A stretch of 64,000 nucleotides of DNA from Corynebacterium jeikeium (GCF_028609885.1 NZ_CP063195.1:930001-994000); one strand, 5' to 3'. Shown: positions 42,657 to 51,455, numbered from the stretch's first letter. Program-made: numbers and translations. The notes: generated by a model from the sequence alone, not told the origin.

Positions 42657-43046
42657 ATGCCAAAGATTATTTTCAGGCTGCTGGCTAACCAGGAGCAGCT
42701 GGCCGCCATCGAGCAGGATTTCCGCTCCATGATCTCCGCCCTTGGTGAAGCATTCGAGGGCACGCTGAATCTCCAGTCCGGGCAAGCTGCAGACCCCGAA
42801 CTGGTCACTACCTGGGTGGAGCTCTTCGGCGAGAGCCCCGACGAGGGCAACGACCCCGCCACCGGCGCCGAACTCACCGTCGAGGTTGTCCGCTACGACA
42901 TCGGCTCCGTCTCCGGCCTAGCCATGCACTTCGCCGAGCTCCTCACCGTTCGCGAGAAGGAACCCGCCGAACCGCTTCTGCGCCAGGTCCAGGACGACCC
43001 TGGCGCGCCCCGCGTGCCTTGGCACGTCACTGTGGCTTCGGTATAA
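42657..43046 (+). CDS. hypothetical small soluble protein (129 aa)
   Basis: I recognise no family. MPKIIFRLLANQEQLAAIEQDF starts a compact alpha/beta protein, with strands (LTVEVVRYDI, WHVTVASV) and a Glu/Asp-rich surface. There are no membrane or signal segments. The frame is open to 42594 but the conserved-looking start is ATG 42657. It is divergent from DUF4921, and its last 20 bases overlap the convergent HNH gene. Confidence 0.65.
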   Translation: MPKIIFRLLANQEQLAAIEQDFRSMISALGEAFEGTLNLQSGQAADPELVTTWVELFGESPDEGNDPATGAELTVEVVRYDIGSVSGLAMHFAELLTVREKEPAEPLLRQVQDDPGAPRVPWHVTVASV

Positions 43047-44148
43047 CTCCTCTCGCGTGGGTGGTGAACTGCTCTCCGTGGTGGTTCACCCACTTGATCG
43101 TCCAGCCGCCGTCGCTAGTGCTGGCTCTCCACTGCCCGTTAGTTTTCAGGTTGTGGTGGGCGCGACATAAGCACTGCATATTTCGCACATCCGTAGCTCC
43201 GCCCGTCGACGGGTCCGAGTGGTTGTACGGCACGATGTGGTCTTTGTCGCACATCGGCGCGGGGTGTTCGCACCCGGGGAAGCGGCAGGTTCCGTCCCTA
43301 CCCACGAGGAATTCTTTCATTTCTCGGCTTGGCGTGTACTGCTCCACGGCCGGCGGCACAGTCACGCTGTCCACGCGCTTGGCGAAGCTTTCGTAAATGT
43401 CGGCCTGTTCGGTGCTGATCGCCCCGACTCCCGGGATGAATCCTGGGCCGCCTTCCCACCGAAAGACGTGCACGTGCACTACCGTGTTGGTTTCTTCGCC
43501 GCTGATCAGCCCCGCGATCACGTCCATCCGTGCTTGTGCGAGGTCGCAGTCTAGCTCCCCGGCCAGCACCTTCGCCTTCTTCGTTACTGCTTCCCACATG
43601 CGCTGCGATTGGTCTTTCGGCATGTTCAGCGTCCACCGGGAAAGCTCGGCGGTCCCGCCCAGCGTCGTCACGGACCCCTTAGTTGCGGACCGTTCCTTCG
43701 CCGCAGCCTTCTCGCCTTCCGCGAATGGGGTGGGGAAGTCCCGCGCGATCACTTCGCACAGGTATTCGCCCAGTTCTTTCGCCGTGGGCCCTTCCTCGCG
43801 TGCGCTGATGCAGTCCACAGCGTGTTTCTCCAGGTAGCGGTTGAACTGTTCCATGTCCATGATCGCCTGCCCTGCCTCGTCGGGCTCCGTCAGCTGTGTC
43901 GCGTAGGCGTTGCGCACCCGCCACACTTGCTCGAGGTGCCGCACGCCGATCACCCCGGCTTTCAGCGCCGCCAGCCCGAGCATGTTCATCACGGCGAGTA
44001 TCTGCGCCGCGTGCGAGAACACTATCGCATCCGCCATCCCCGCCTTCCGCAGCGCTTGTATCCGCGCCACGGTCGGGTCGTCGATCACGCTGTATGCATA
44101 CGCCGCGTCGACCCTGTTGCACATCCGCCGCATCTCGTCGGCATCCAT
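43027..44148 (-). CDS. DUF222/HNH endonuclease-type protein
   Basis: 373 aa. The N-terminal helical DUF222 region (13E12-repeat type) is followed by an HNH domain at about 290-345 with CRFPGCEHPAPMCDKDHIVPY and CLCRAHHNLKT, with all Cys and His ligands present. Such proteins are multi-copy in corynebacteria and mycobacteria, often beside mobile DNA; no mobility gene is visible here. A GGGGG Shine-Dalgarno precedes ATG 44148. Activity and biological role are unknown. Confidence 0.88.
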   Translation of the reverse strand: MDADEMRRMCNRVDAAYAYSVIDDPTVARIQALRKAGMADAIVFSHAAQILAVMNMLGLAALKAGVIGVRHLEQVWRVRNAYATQLTEPDEAGQAIMDMEQFNRYLEKHAVDCISAREEGPTAKELGEYLCEVIARDFPTPFAEGEKAAAKERSATKGSVTTLGGTAELSRWTLNMPKDQSQRMWEAVTKKAKVLAGELDCDLAQARMDVIAGLISGEETNTVVHVHVFRWEGGPGFIPGVGAISTEQADIYESFAKRVDSVTVPPAVEQYTPSREMKEFLVGRDGTCRFPGCEHPAPMCDKDHIVPYNHSDPSTGGATDVRNMQCLCRAHHNLKTNGQWRASTSDGGWTIKWVNHHGEQFTTHARGVIPKPQ

Positions 44149-44162
44149 TTTTGCCCCCTTCT

Positions 44163-44202
44163 TGTCCGAGCGCCGCTTACCTTACACACGGCCCCGGACA
44201 AC
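44163..44202. repeat. inverted repeat upstream of the HNH gene
   Basis: TTGTCCG and CGGACAA form perfect 7-base arms about 26 bases apart, in the promoter region of the HNH gene and downstream of the ABC importer on the other side. It may be a regulatory site or a weak hairpin. Confidence 0.3.
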
Positions 44203-44240
44203 CCCTTACCCTTCTTAGTGACGCCCCCTCATTTTCACCC

Positions 44241-45014
44241 CTAGAGCAGGCTCGATAGGAACTCTTGGGTGCGTTCGTGCTGCGGATTTCCAATGACTTC
44301 CGCGGACGGGCCGTGCTCCACGATCACCCCGCCATCCATGAAGGCAACCTCGTCGGCGACTTCGCGGGCGAATCCCATCTCGTGGGTCACGACCAGCATC
44401 GTCATGCCGTCGTCAGCCAGGTGGCGCATCACGTTCAGCACTTCGCCGACCAGCTCGGGGTCCAGCGCGGAGGTCGGCTCGTCGAAGAGCATCAGCTTGG
44501 GCCTCATCGCCAGTGCGCGGGCGATGGCCACGCGCTGCTGCTGTCCGCCGGAGAGCTGCACCGGGTAGGCGTCGGCCTTGTGGGCGAGCCCCACCTGGTC
44601 CAGTAGCTTGTGTGCGTGCTCGATGGCGTCGTTCTTGTTTTCGCCGCGCACCTGCACGGGCGCCTCGATGATGTTCTCCAGCACGGTGCGGTGGGTGAAC
44701 AGGTTGAAGTGCTGGAACACCATTCCAATGTCCACGCGCTGCGCCGCTGCTTGCTTCGGCGTCAGCTCGTAGAGGTTTCCGTTCTTCTCGCGGTAGCCGA
44801 TCAGCTCGCCGTCCACTTCGATCCGCCCGGAGGTCACCTTCTCCAGGTGGTTCACGCAGCGCAGCAGGGTGGACTTACCGGAGCCGGAGGGGCCGATCAG
44901 GCAGGTCACGCCGCCGCGGGGCACTTCCAGGTCGATGCCTTTCAGAACGTCGAGTCGGCCGTAGCGCTTCCACACGTTCTTGATGGCAATCATCGGTGCG
45001 TTGGTTTCAGACAT
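44241..45014 (-). CDS. polar amino acid ABC transporter, ATPase
   Basis: 257 aa. Walker [10 protein letters not shown], signature [14 protein letters not shown], Walker [15 protein letters not shown] and the switch His in THEMGF are all intact. This is the GlnQ/HisP type. The gene follows the permease by eight bases and is the last of a three-gene importer (binding protein, permease, ATPase). The substrate is probably a polar or charged amino acid; the exact one is not readable. Confidence 0.95.
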   Translation of the reverse strand: MSETNAPMIAIKNVWKRYGRLDVLKGIDLEVPRGGVTCLIGPSGSGKSTLLRCVNHLEKVTSGRIEVDGELIGYREKNGNLYELTPKQAAAQRVDIGMVFQHFNLFTHRTVLENIIEAPVQVRGENKNDAIEHAHKLLDQVGLAHKADAYPVQLSGGQQQRVAIARALAMRPKLMLFDEPTSALDPELVGEVLNVMRHLADDGMTMLVVTHEMGFAREVADEVAFMDGGVIVEHGPSAEVIGNPQHERTQEFLSSLL

Positions 45015-45022
45015 GGTGGTTA

Positions 45023-45970
45023 CTAGTCCTTCTTTTCGTTCGGCCCGACGGTGATATTGCGCGGGGGCACGCCTTCGGCGTCAGCAAGGGCGGCGAGTTG
45101 GCGCTGCGTGAGCTGGCGCGACGATCCGCGAGAGTAGTAACGCTCAACGTAGAACTGCACAACCATCAGAATGCTGGTGATCACCAGGTACCAGGTGGCG
45201 GCAACGAGTAGCAGCGGGACGGGCTGGAACAGTGAGTTAGAGATGTCGGTGGCGCGGCCGTAAAGCTCGGCGGTGTAGGGCACGGCAATGACCAGCGAGG
45301 TGGTCTTCAGCAGCGAGATGAACTCGTTGCCCGTCGGCGGGATGATGATGCGCATGGCCTGCGGCATCACGGTGCGGCGCATGTTTTGCCCCCAGGTCAT
45401 GCCCAGTGCCTTCGAAGCTTCGGACTGTCCTTCGGGCACGGCCTGGATGCCGGCGCGGACGATTTCGGCCATGTAGGCGGCCTCGTTCAGGCCGAGGCCC
45501 AGCACGGCCAGGATGAAGGCATTCTGCAGTACTTGCTCCAGGTCGATTTCGGCGAAGCCCACGCTCACGGACTGGTACAGGGAGCTCAGCAGACCCCAGA
45601 ACACCAGCTGCACGTACACGGGCGTGCCGCGGAAGACCCACAGGAACAGCCACGCCACACCCTGCAGCACGGGGTTCGGCGACATGCGCAGAACCGCGAC
45701 GATCGCACCGATCACCACGCCGATGATCATCGCCAGAATCGTCAGCGCGATGGTGTGCATCGCCGCCTTTACGATGCGCGTATCCAGCAGGTACTGGAAG
45801 TAGGTGTCCCAGTGGTAAGCGTCGTTTCGGGCCGCGGAAATAATGAACCACACCACGAGTGCTGCGAGGATTACCGCCGCGATCCAGCGGCCGGGGTGGC
45901 GAAGCGGGATCGCTTTGTTCTCGGTGGGGCGCCTACGCTGCGTTGCGGAGGAGGCGTTTTGGTTGCTCAC
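45023..45970 (-). CDS. polar amino acid ABC transporter, permease
   Basis: 315 aa. The basic N-terminal tail (about 30 residues) is followed by five or so membrane helices. The EAA loop that docks on the ATPase is [20 protein letters not shown]...KALGM. Histidine/glutamine-type permeases usually work as dimers, and only one permease gene is present, so it probably forms a homodimer. The start overlaps the binding-protein stop by four bases. Confidence 0.94.
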   Translation of the reverse strand: MSNQNASSATQRRRPTENKAIPLRHPGRWIAAVILAALVVWFIISAARNDAYHWDTYFQYLLDTRIVKAAMHTIALTILAMIIGVVIGAIVAVLRMSPNPVLQGVAWLFLWVFRGTPVYVQLVFWGLLSSLYQSVSVGFAEIDLEQVLQNAFILAVLGLGLNEAAYMAEIVRAGIQAVPEGQSEASKALGMTWGQNMRRTVMPQAMRIIIPPTGNEFISLLKTTSLVIAVPYTAELYGRATDISNSLFQPVPLLLVAATWYLVITSILMVVQFYVERYYSRGSSRQLTQRQLAALADAEGVPPRNITVGPNEKKD

Positions 45971-46923
45971 TTGGTGCCTTCTTTCGGTTCGAGCGTGTGC
46001 GGCAGTTGGTAGGGCTTGAGGTTAAACGTCACTGCGTCTAGCCCTCCGTCTTCGAGTTCCCATTGTTTGAGGATGGCCTCGTAGGTGCCGTCGTTCATCA
46101 TGGTCTGCATCGTTGCGGCCAGGGCTTTTCCAAGCGGGTTGTTCTTTTTGACGCCCATACCGAACGGGGCGGTATCGAAAGGTTCGCCAACCCGCACCAA
46201 TTTGCCGTCAGAGCGTGCGATAGCGAAGTCGATCACTGGCGAGTCGGAGCTGTAGGCGTCTGCCTTCTTCAGAATGGTTGCGGTGGCAGCGGCGTCGGCC
46301 TTTTCGTAGACCAGCTTCTCAATCGGCTCCTTGCCCTGGGCTTCGCATTCATCGGAGCGTCCCTGCACCTCGTCCGTGTCGGAGTAGGTGCCCTTCTGCA
46401 CGGCGACCTTCAGGCCACAGGCGTTGTCGGGGTTGATGCTTTCCTCGTTGCCTGGCTGGGTGGCCCAGGAGATGCCGGCGCTGTAGAAGTCGACGAAGTC
46501 GTAGCTCGTCTGCCGGTCTTCAGTGTCGGTGAAGGCGCTGGCTCCGACGTCGACGGATCCGGCGCTGATGGCCGGCAGGATTAGGTTGAAGTCCATTTGG
46601 TTGACTTCGACGTCAAGGCCCATCATGGCACCGGCGGCGCGGATGAGGTCCATTTCGAAGCCGATGATGTTTCCGTCGGAGTCTTTAAACTCGTTGGGTG
46701 CGTAGGGCGGGTTGGTGCCGACGGTGATTTTTCCCTTGGCCTGGACGTCCGGGGGCACTAGGGCGGCGAGCTGCGGGTTCTTCGCCGGGAGGATTTCCTC
46801 CCAGCCTTCCGGATTGCCGAGTTCTTCGTTGGTCACACACCCCGCCAGCGATGCTGAAAGCAGGATCGCAAGGGTGCCCTTGGCCACGGTACGGGCCAGA
46901 GAGCGCGGGTGGCTATGTTTCAT
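45967..46923 (-). CDS. amino acid ABC transporter, substrate-binding lipoprotein
   Basis: 318 aa with a lipoprotein signal whose lipobox LAGC ends near residue 28. The family-3 solute-binding fold follows: KITVGTNPPYAPNEF, GFEMDLIRAAGAMMGL, VDVGASAFTDTEDRQ, VAVQKGTYSD and GKALAATMQTMMNDG. It is anchored outside and delivers ligand to the permease. The gene has its own TATAAT -10 box seven bases before the ATG, so the importer is transcribed separately from the upstream PepSY gene. Confidence 0.94.
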   Translation of the reverse strand: MKHSHPRSLARTVAKGTLAILLSASLAGCVTNEELGNPEGWEEILPAKNPQLAALVPPDVQAKGKITVGTNPPYAPNEFKDSDGNIIGFEMDLIRAAGAMMGLDVEVNQMDFNLILPAISAGSVDVGASAFTDTEDRQTSYDFVDFYSAGISWATQPGNEESINPDNACGLKVAVQKGTYSDTDEVQGRSDECEAQGKEPIEKLVYEKADAAATATILKKADAYSSDSPVIDFAIARSDGKLVRVGEPFDTAPFGMGVKKNNPLGKALAATMQTMMNDGTYEAILKQWELEDGGLDAVTFNLKPYQLPHTLEPKEGTK

Positions 46924-46930
46924 ACCGTGG

Positions 46931-46936
46931 ATTATA
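46931..46936 (-). promoter_or_regulatory. -10 box of the amino acid importer operon
   Basis: Perfect TATAAT on the minus strand, seven bases before ATG 46923, with no Shine-Dalgarno. It is the best -10 match in the window and predicts a leaderless, well-expressed mRNA. Confidence 0.6.
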
Positions 46937-46956
46937 TCGGAGTATGTGAATATTCT

Positions 46957-48381
46957 TTAATGGCTCTCGATAGTCACGGGAACCTTCTTTTCGCCGTCTA
47001 GTCCGTTGTCTTGCGTGCATTGAGCCTCTGCGTTGGGCCTGTCGGTCTTGTTTTTGCCGAGGAAGTCGAGGGCTAGGGCAATGACGAACAGGACGGCACC
47101 ACTAACAGCAAAGAGGGGAGCGATCACGCTGTATCCGCCGAGCAGGATCACCAGCGCTGTCCAGTGCTTCCAGTTGAGTTCCCGGAGGTCCAAGCGGGCG
47201 CCGTTGTTCTTGCCGCCGCGCCTGCGCCACCACATGATGTATCCGTAGACCACGAGAGCGCCGATGCCCAGAGCTAGCAGGGCCAGTGCAATCTGGCTGA
47301 CCAGCCCGAACAGGGTTCCCATGTGTAGCTGGATGATCCAGCTGGTTAGTTGGGCTGCGATGGGCCAGGAGCCAAACGGCAGACGGTCGATAACCTCGCC
47401 GTTTTCACCGTTTACGGTGATCGCATCGTTGTGCATCTTGTACGCCTGGCGGGGTTCGCTGACGGTCCAGGCCTGGCCGGCTTCGCTCGGGGGAGCCAGC
47501 TGCAGCGTGCCGGTGAGTCCCTCGTTACGGCCAACCTGGAGGGCCGTATCGGCCTGTGTCTGATCGATTTCTGCATTTCCGCTGTGGCTTGCGTGCCCCG
47601 CGTGACCTGCGTGCTCGCCGTGGCTCGCGTGACCAGAGCCGCCGTCTTGCGCAGACTGTTCGCCGCTGATGTTCGTATTCGGTTCGGGCGCCATCCAGTT
47701 CAGTTCTTCGCGGACAGCTGCGATATTGTCACCGGCGAAGTGGGACCAGGTCAGGCCGGAGATGCACAGGAAGATCAGTCCTGGTGCGGCTACCAGTCCG
47801 ATGAGGGTGTGGCGCTGCATAGCCTGGCGGCGGGACTTTTTCTTGGGCTTGCGCTGGTTTTTCTGTTTGCGCATGAACCACCACATGGCCACGCCGGTGA
47901 CGGCCATTGGGCCTAGCCACGTCGCGGCGGTTTCGGAGTAGATGCGGCCGGGCTCATCCAGCCACAGGTTGCGGTGGCCTTCGGATAGCCAGGCGCGGAA
48001 TGGAAGCGAGGCGGCGCTACCGTACTGGGTTAGTTCTCCAGTGATGTGCAGATCACCCGGATCGACGAAAACTGCTCGAGTGTAGCTTTCCGAGGGCAGG
48101 GTTGGGTCGGCGAAGAGCACACGGGTGGTCTTGCCCTCTTCGTCTGGGATCTGCACCTTAGCGACGTCAAGGTCGGGGTGGATCCGCTTTGCTGCTTCGA
48201 TTTGTTTGGCTACTGGCTGCGCGGGGCTGCTGGAAGTGGCAGTCAGCTCAGACTTGTAGACCCACGTTTCGATGGTGGGGGCGAGGGCGTAGAAGAAGCC
48301 GGAGAAGGCGGCTACGAGGATGAGGGGTGCGATAAAGAGTCCAGCGAGAGTGTGGACTCTGCGAATAATTCTGCGAGACAT
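46957..48381 (-). CDS. PepSY-associated membrane protein with periodic histidine array
   Basis: 474 aa. PepSY_TM architecture: an N-terminal helix (about 11-35) after basic MSRRIIRRVH, PepSY-like outer domains, then helices near 152-170, 192-212, 345-382 and 408-440. In the outer loop, residues 251-266 carry six His at exact three-residue spacing (H251, 254, 257, 260, 263, 266) in an HA(S/G)-type repeat, a likely copper, zinc or nickel site. Relatives include reductase-like iron/copper uptake accessory proteins. A TetR regulator lies just upstream on the same strand. The metal is inferred, not proven. Confidence 0.88.
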   Translation of the reverse strand: MSRRIIRRVHTLAGLFIAPLILVAAFSGFFYALAPTIETWVYKSELTATSSSPAQPVAKQIEAAKRIHPDLDVAKVQIPDEEGKTTRVLFADPTLPSESYTRAVFVDPGDLHITGELTQYGSAASLPFRAWLSEGHRNLWLDEPGRIYSETAATWLGPMAVTGVAMWWFMRKQKNQRKPKKKSRRQAMQRHTLIGLVAAPGLIFLCISGLTWSHFAGDNIAAVREELNWMAPEPNTNISGEQSAQDGGSGHASHGEHAGHAGHASHSGNAEIDQTQADTALQVGRNEGLTGTLQLAPPSEAGQAWTVSEPRQAYKMHNDAITVNGENGEVIDRLPFGSWPIAAQLTSWIIQLHMGTLFGLVSQIALALLALGIGALVVYGYIMWWRRRGGKNNGARLDLRELNWKHWTALVILLGGYSVIAPLFAVSGAVLFVIALALDFLGKNKTDRPNAEAQCTQDNGLDGEKKVPVTIESH

Positions 48382-48449
48382 GCTCCATTAGTCGCATGCT
48401 TGGCGGAATCGGTTCCCAATAGCGACGAGCGGGGTAGCGCTCGGGGGGT

Positions 48450-49061
48450 CTAGTAGGAGGGCCGGTTCGTCTCCAGTGCTTGGATCACGAAATCCAGCTT
48501 CTGGTCAAGGATCCGCAGCGTGATCTCCTCGTCGTCCTCCCGGTCTGCAGGCAGTGAATCCGTCATCGCGAAGAGCTCAAAGGAGTGCCTGAAAGGCCCG
48601 GAGCTGAACACGAAGTTCGTGATGACGTCGATGGCGAACAGCGCCTGTCCGCGGTTGAAGCCGGCGTCATTAAGTCTTCCAAGAACGTTTGTGACGCTAT
48701 CCCGGAAGGCGAAAAGGCTGTTGGGGTAGCTCAGTAGAGCTTGTGCGAGCCCCGGGTAGGTGGCGCACATCCGCGCTAGGTAATAGGCGTAGTCCCGGAG
48801 TAGTTCCTTCCAATCGCCTTCAGTGGCAAGTGATGTGGCTTCGGTGATGTGCTCGATGCAGGCAATCAGAAGTGTGTCGCGGCTGTAGATTCGGTACAGC
48901 GCAGACGTGGCCACTCCTAGTCCCTTGGCGACCTCAGACATGGTGAACTTATCAAGACCGATCGCGAGAGCCTGGTTGATGACGTCTTCGCGGTCAAAGG
49001 TTGGCTTCGGGCCGGTCTTGCGGTGAGGGCGTTTTCCCTCCGAGGGAAGCGGGGTGGACAT
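48450..49061 (-). CDS. TetR-family regulator next to the PepSY gene
   Basis: 203 aa. The N-terminus is basic (KRPHRKTGPKPTF), then a TetR helix-turn-helix (DKFTMSEVAKGLGVATSALYRIYS) and a helical ligand domain of TetR_C type. It is followed after 68 bases by the PepSY gene on the same strand and may control it. A palindrome overlaps its own -10 box, so autorepression is likely. The effector is unknown. Confidence 0.88.
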   Translation of the reverse strand: MSTPLPSEGKRPHRKTGPKPTFDREDVINQALAIGLDKFTMSEVAKGLGVATSALYRIYSRDTLLIACIEHITEATSLATEGDWKELLRDYAYYLARMCATYPGLAQALLSYPNSLFAFRDSVTNVLGRLNDAGFNRGQALFAIDVITNFVFSSGPFRHSFELFAMTDSLPADREDDEEITLRILDQKLDFVIQALETNRPSY

Positions 49062-49065
49062 GCAG

Positions 49066-49079
49066 TGAACATTAGTTCA
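49066..49079. promoter_or_regulatory. operator candidate (TGAAC-N4-GTTCA) with -10 box
   Basis: Perfect 5-base arms around ATTA, overlapping a minus-strand TAATGT -10 box (49069-49074) that lies seven bases before the TetR ATG. The position suits autorepression. Confidence 0.5.
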
Positions 49080-49128
49080 TTTTTAATTTTTGTTGCTAAC
49101 AGGTGCCCCCGAAAAGATTAAAGCAAAA

Positions 49129-49161
49129 GCCCCTGCTCTTTAACAGTTAAAGAACAGGGGC
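49129..49161 (-). terminator. rho-independent terminator of the N/Q-rich gene
   Basis: Arms of 15 bases with one mismatch (GCCCCTGCTCTTTAA against TTAAAGAACAGGGGC) around CAG. On the minus strand it is followed by a TTTTGCTTT tail, just beyond the stop of the gene at 49190. Confidence 0.8.
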
Positions 49162-49189
49162 GACGATGGTGCCACTCTAGCCGTTTAGA

Positions 49190-50065
49190 CTACTGCGGGT
49201 TCTGGGGGTTCTGCGGGTCCTGCGGGGCGTTGCCCTGCCAGCCCTGGTTCGGCTGCTGGCCGAAGTTGTTCTGACCGTAGTTGTTCTGGCCAAAGTTGTT
49301 CTGCGGCTGCTGGCCGTAGCCCTGCTGACCAAAGTTCTGCTGGCCGTAACCCTGCTGGGCGAAGGCCTGCTTCGGAGCTTGCGGGTTGTTCTTGCGGTCG
49401 TTCAGCAGTGCGAGCACGCCGAAGGCGATGATGGCGAGGGAAGCCAGCAGGATCAGGATCAGGCCTGCGCCGACGCTTACGTTTACAACGTCCTTGTCAA
49501 AATCACCGGCCTTAGAGCCGATGCTAGCCCAGTCGATGATGGAGATAAGCAGCATGATGGCGCCGATGGCGATCACCGGAATGGCGCGCCACCACTTCTG
49601 GGTCAGCTGCTCTACGAACAGGTAGGCTGCGATTCCGCCGATGATGATCAGGGACAGGAACATGGTGAGAATGCCGTCACCGTCGGTGCCGGAGACTGTG
49701 ATGGTGCCGTAGAAGGGAACTGAGACCTTGCCCCATGGCATGAAGCTGCCGATGAAGCTGATCAGAGCAGCACCTGCGGCGCAGACCAGCCACAGAACGG
49801 ACTTGTTGGAGAAGTCCAGGTACTTCTTGATGTCGAACTGCGCGCCCTGGCCGTTCTGCTGATTCTGGTTCTGGAAGTTGTTCTGGCCGTAGCCGTTCTG
49901 TGCACCCTGCTGCGGAGCACCATAGGCGTTCTGGCCTTGCTGCTGCGGTGCCGGGTTCTGCTGGCCGTAGGGGTTCTGGTTCCAGTCCTGGCCCTGCGGC
50001 TGCTGCGGTGCACCGTTGTTGCCGTTGGCGGCCGGGTTGTTGGAACCGAAGTTCTCGTCCGTCAT
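49190..50065 (-). CDS. N/Q/G-rich four-helix membrane protein
   Basis: 291 aa. The first 85 residues are almost only Asn, Gln, Gly, Pro, Ala and Tyr, with NAYG/NGYGQN/NQN repeats. Four membrane helices follow (about 100-118, 135-155, 163-182 and 200-222), then a second low-complexity tail of GYGQQ and NFGQ(Q/N) repeats ending PQDPQNPQNPQ. The tails resemble disordered, phase-separating segments. Start ATG 50065 has a GAGGAG ribosome site. No function is known, and the tails are probably cytoplasmic. Confidence 0.85.
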   Translation of the reverse strand: MTDENFGSNNPAANGNNGAPQQPQGQDWNQNPYGQQNPAPQQQGQNAYGAPQQGAQNGYGQNNFQNQNQQNGQGAQFDIKKYLDFSNKSVLWLVCAAGAALISFIGSFMPWGKVSVPFYGTITVSGTDGDGILTMFLSLIIIGGIAAYLFVEQLTQKWWRAIPVIAIGAIMLLISIIDWASIGSKAGDFDKDVVNVSVGAGLILILLASLAIIAFGVLALLNDRKNNPQAPKQAFAQQGYGQQNFGQQGYGQQPQNNFGQNNYGQNNFGQQPNQGWQGNAPQDPQNPQNPQ

Positions 50066-50174
50066 GGTTCTCCTCGCGTCACGAAATTGTCTTAGCACCC
50101 CCTTAAGAAAGGGCTGCGTGATTTCTTCGCGACTTATATTAACGGACAACCCTTTTGCCCGACGGGTTTGGTGA

Positions 50175-50270
50175 TGGTCGCGGCATGTCGGGGGTGCTGT
50201 TCTTTTCTTATTGACGCCTACATTTCAACGAGTTGCATGGCGATCTGACCTAGCAGGGCGAGCTGTAGTG
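50175..50270. repeat. ~95 bp direct repeat, copy 1
   Basis: About 85 percent identical by eye to 51361-51451. It has a perfectly shared 25-bp core (50210-50234, starting ATTGACGCCTAC) and a shared GATCTGACCTAGCAG block. It lies upstream of the DUF349-like gene. Confidence 0.8.
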
Positions 50271-50283
50271 GCTCTTGGTTCGC

Positions 50284-50289
50284 TAGTCT
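50284..50289 (+). promoter_or_regulatory. possible -10 box of the DUF349-like gene
   Basis: TAGTCT, seven bases before ATG 50297. No Shine-Dalgarno and no good -35. Confidence 0.3.
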
Positions 50290-50296
50290 TTAAGCT

Positions 50297-51322
50297 ATGA
50301 GCTGGAAGAATGACGACTGGCAGGCGAAACAGGAGCAGTTTCGAAAATCAGCGGGTCTAAAGGAGCGCTTGGTTAGAGAGGCTCAACAACTGGCTCATAG
50401 TGACGACTTTCGATCGGCCGGAGCCCGTATGAAGCAGCTGGGATCGGAATTTAAAAATGCAGGTTTCGCGGGTAAAGACCAGAACCAGCGTTTATGGGAT
50501 GAGTTCTCCCAGGCGCGCAGTACTTTCTATGACCGACGGAACCAGTACTATGAGCGCCTTAACATTGAAGCACGGGATAATGCCGCGCAGAAAAGGCGCA
50601 TGATTTCTGAACTGCAGCCGCTCCTCGGGGTTGAGGACTTCCGGGAAGCTGGGCAGAGGGTTAAAACGCTGCATTCGGAATGGAAGTCAGTTGGATTTGC
50701 TGGGCGGGAGGAAAACCAACTGCTGAATGACCAGTATTACGCCGCTCGTAACGAGTTCTATGAGAATTCGAAACGTCACTGGGAGCAACTAGCTACCCAG
50801 ATGGAGCTGAACAAAAATGACAGGCTGCGCTTGGTGCAACAAGCAGAATTCATAGCGGATCATCCCGATCCGCGAAGCATGAGCAACGATATGCGATCGT
50901 TATTGCAGATATGGAGAGATCAGCGTGGACCACTTAAGAAAGAAGACCGTGAAGAGTTAAATCGCCGCTTCTGGTCTGCTAAAGATCGCTTCTACTCACG
51001 ACGTGATGCGCAATTCGCACAAGGCCAAGAGCAATGGGCGAGTGGAAAAGGCACTCGATCGGCCATTCAAGATGACCCAGCATGGAGGCCGAAAGACAAT
51101 GTGGATGCGATCAGGCACCTTGAGCAGGCCATCAGGGACAAAGAGCAGGCGGTACGGGACGCAGATGCGCACTATGAAAAAGTGCGCTCTCAGGGGCGCA
51201 GCTGGTTATTGCCGTCGAAGCAGAACGAGCGCATCGCGAAGGCGGAACAGTGGCAGCGGATCCAACGTGAGGAGCTGGACAAGCTATATAGACGCTTATC
51301 CAGCATGCGCAACCGCAGGTAG
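50297..51322 (+). CDS. DUF349-like three-repeat coiled-coil protein
   Basis: 341 aa, soluble, rich in Arg, Gln and Glu. Three tandem units of about 58 residues (roughly 22-80, 99-157 and 177-236) share the pattern DFR.AG.R.K.L..E(F/W)K..GFAG+..N...(D/N)......R..FY, typical of DUF349 helical repeats. A coiled C-terminal region (270-341) follows. Function is unknown; the repeats suggest nucleic acid or protein binding. Base composition is visibly less GC-rich than the neighbouring biosynthetic genes. It is bracketed by two copies of a ~95 bp repeat, pointing to gain or rearrangement as a unit. Confidence 0.8.
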   Translation: MSWKNDDWQAKQEQFRKSAGLKERLVREAQQLAHSDDFRSAGARMKQLGSEFKNAGFAGKDQNQRLWDEFSQARSTFYDRRNQYYERLNIEARDNAAQKRRMISELQPLLGVEDFREAGQRVKTLHSEWKSVGFAGREENQLLNDQYYAARNEFYENSKRHWEQLATQMELNKNDRLRLVQQAEFIADHPDPRSMSNDMRSLLQIWRDQRGPLKKEDREELNRRFWSAKDRFYSRRDAQFAQGQEQWASGKGTRSAIQDDPAWRPKDNVDAIRHLEQAIRDKEQAVRDADAHYEKVRSQGRSWLLPSKQNERIAKAEQWQRIQREELDKLYRRLSSMRNRR

Positions 51323-51360
51323 CGCCTTAAGTAAAACGCCCGCCTGAACAACAGTTACGC

Positions 51361-51451
51361 TGGTCGCGGCACGTCGGGGGTGGTGCTCTGTTTTATTGAC
51401 GCCTACATTTCAACGAGTTTCGTGAGGATCTGACCTAGCAGAGCGCAGTGG
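51361..51451. repeat. ~95 bp direct repeat, copy 2
   Basis: Matches copy 1 (50175-50270), with the identical core at 51395-51419. It ends five bases from the stop of the minus-strand lipoprotein gene. The 30 bases before it resemble the terminator beside the tRNA at 53151-53189. Confidence 0.8.
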
Positions 51452-51455
51452 GTTA

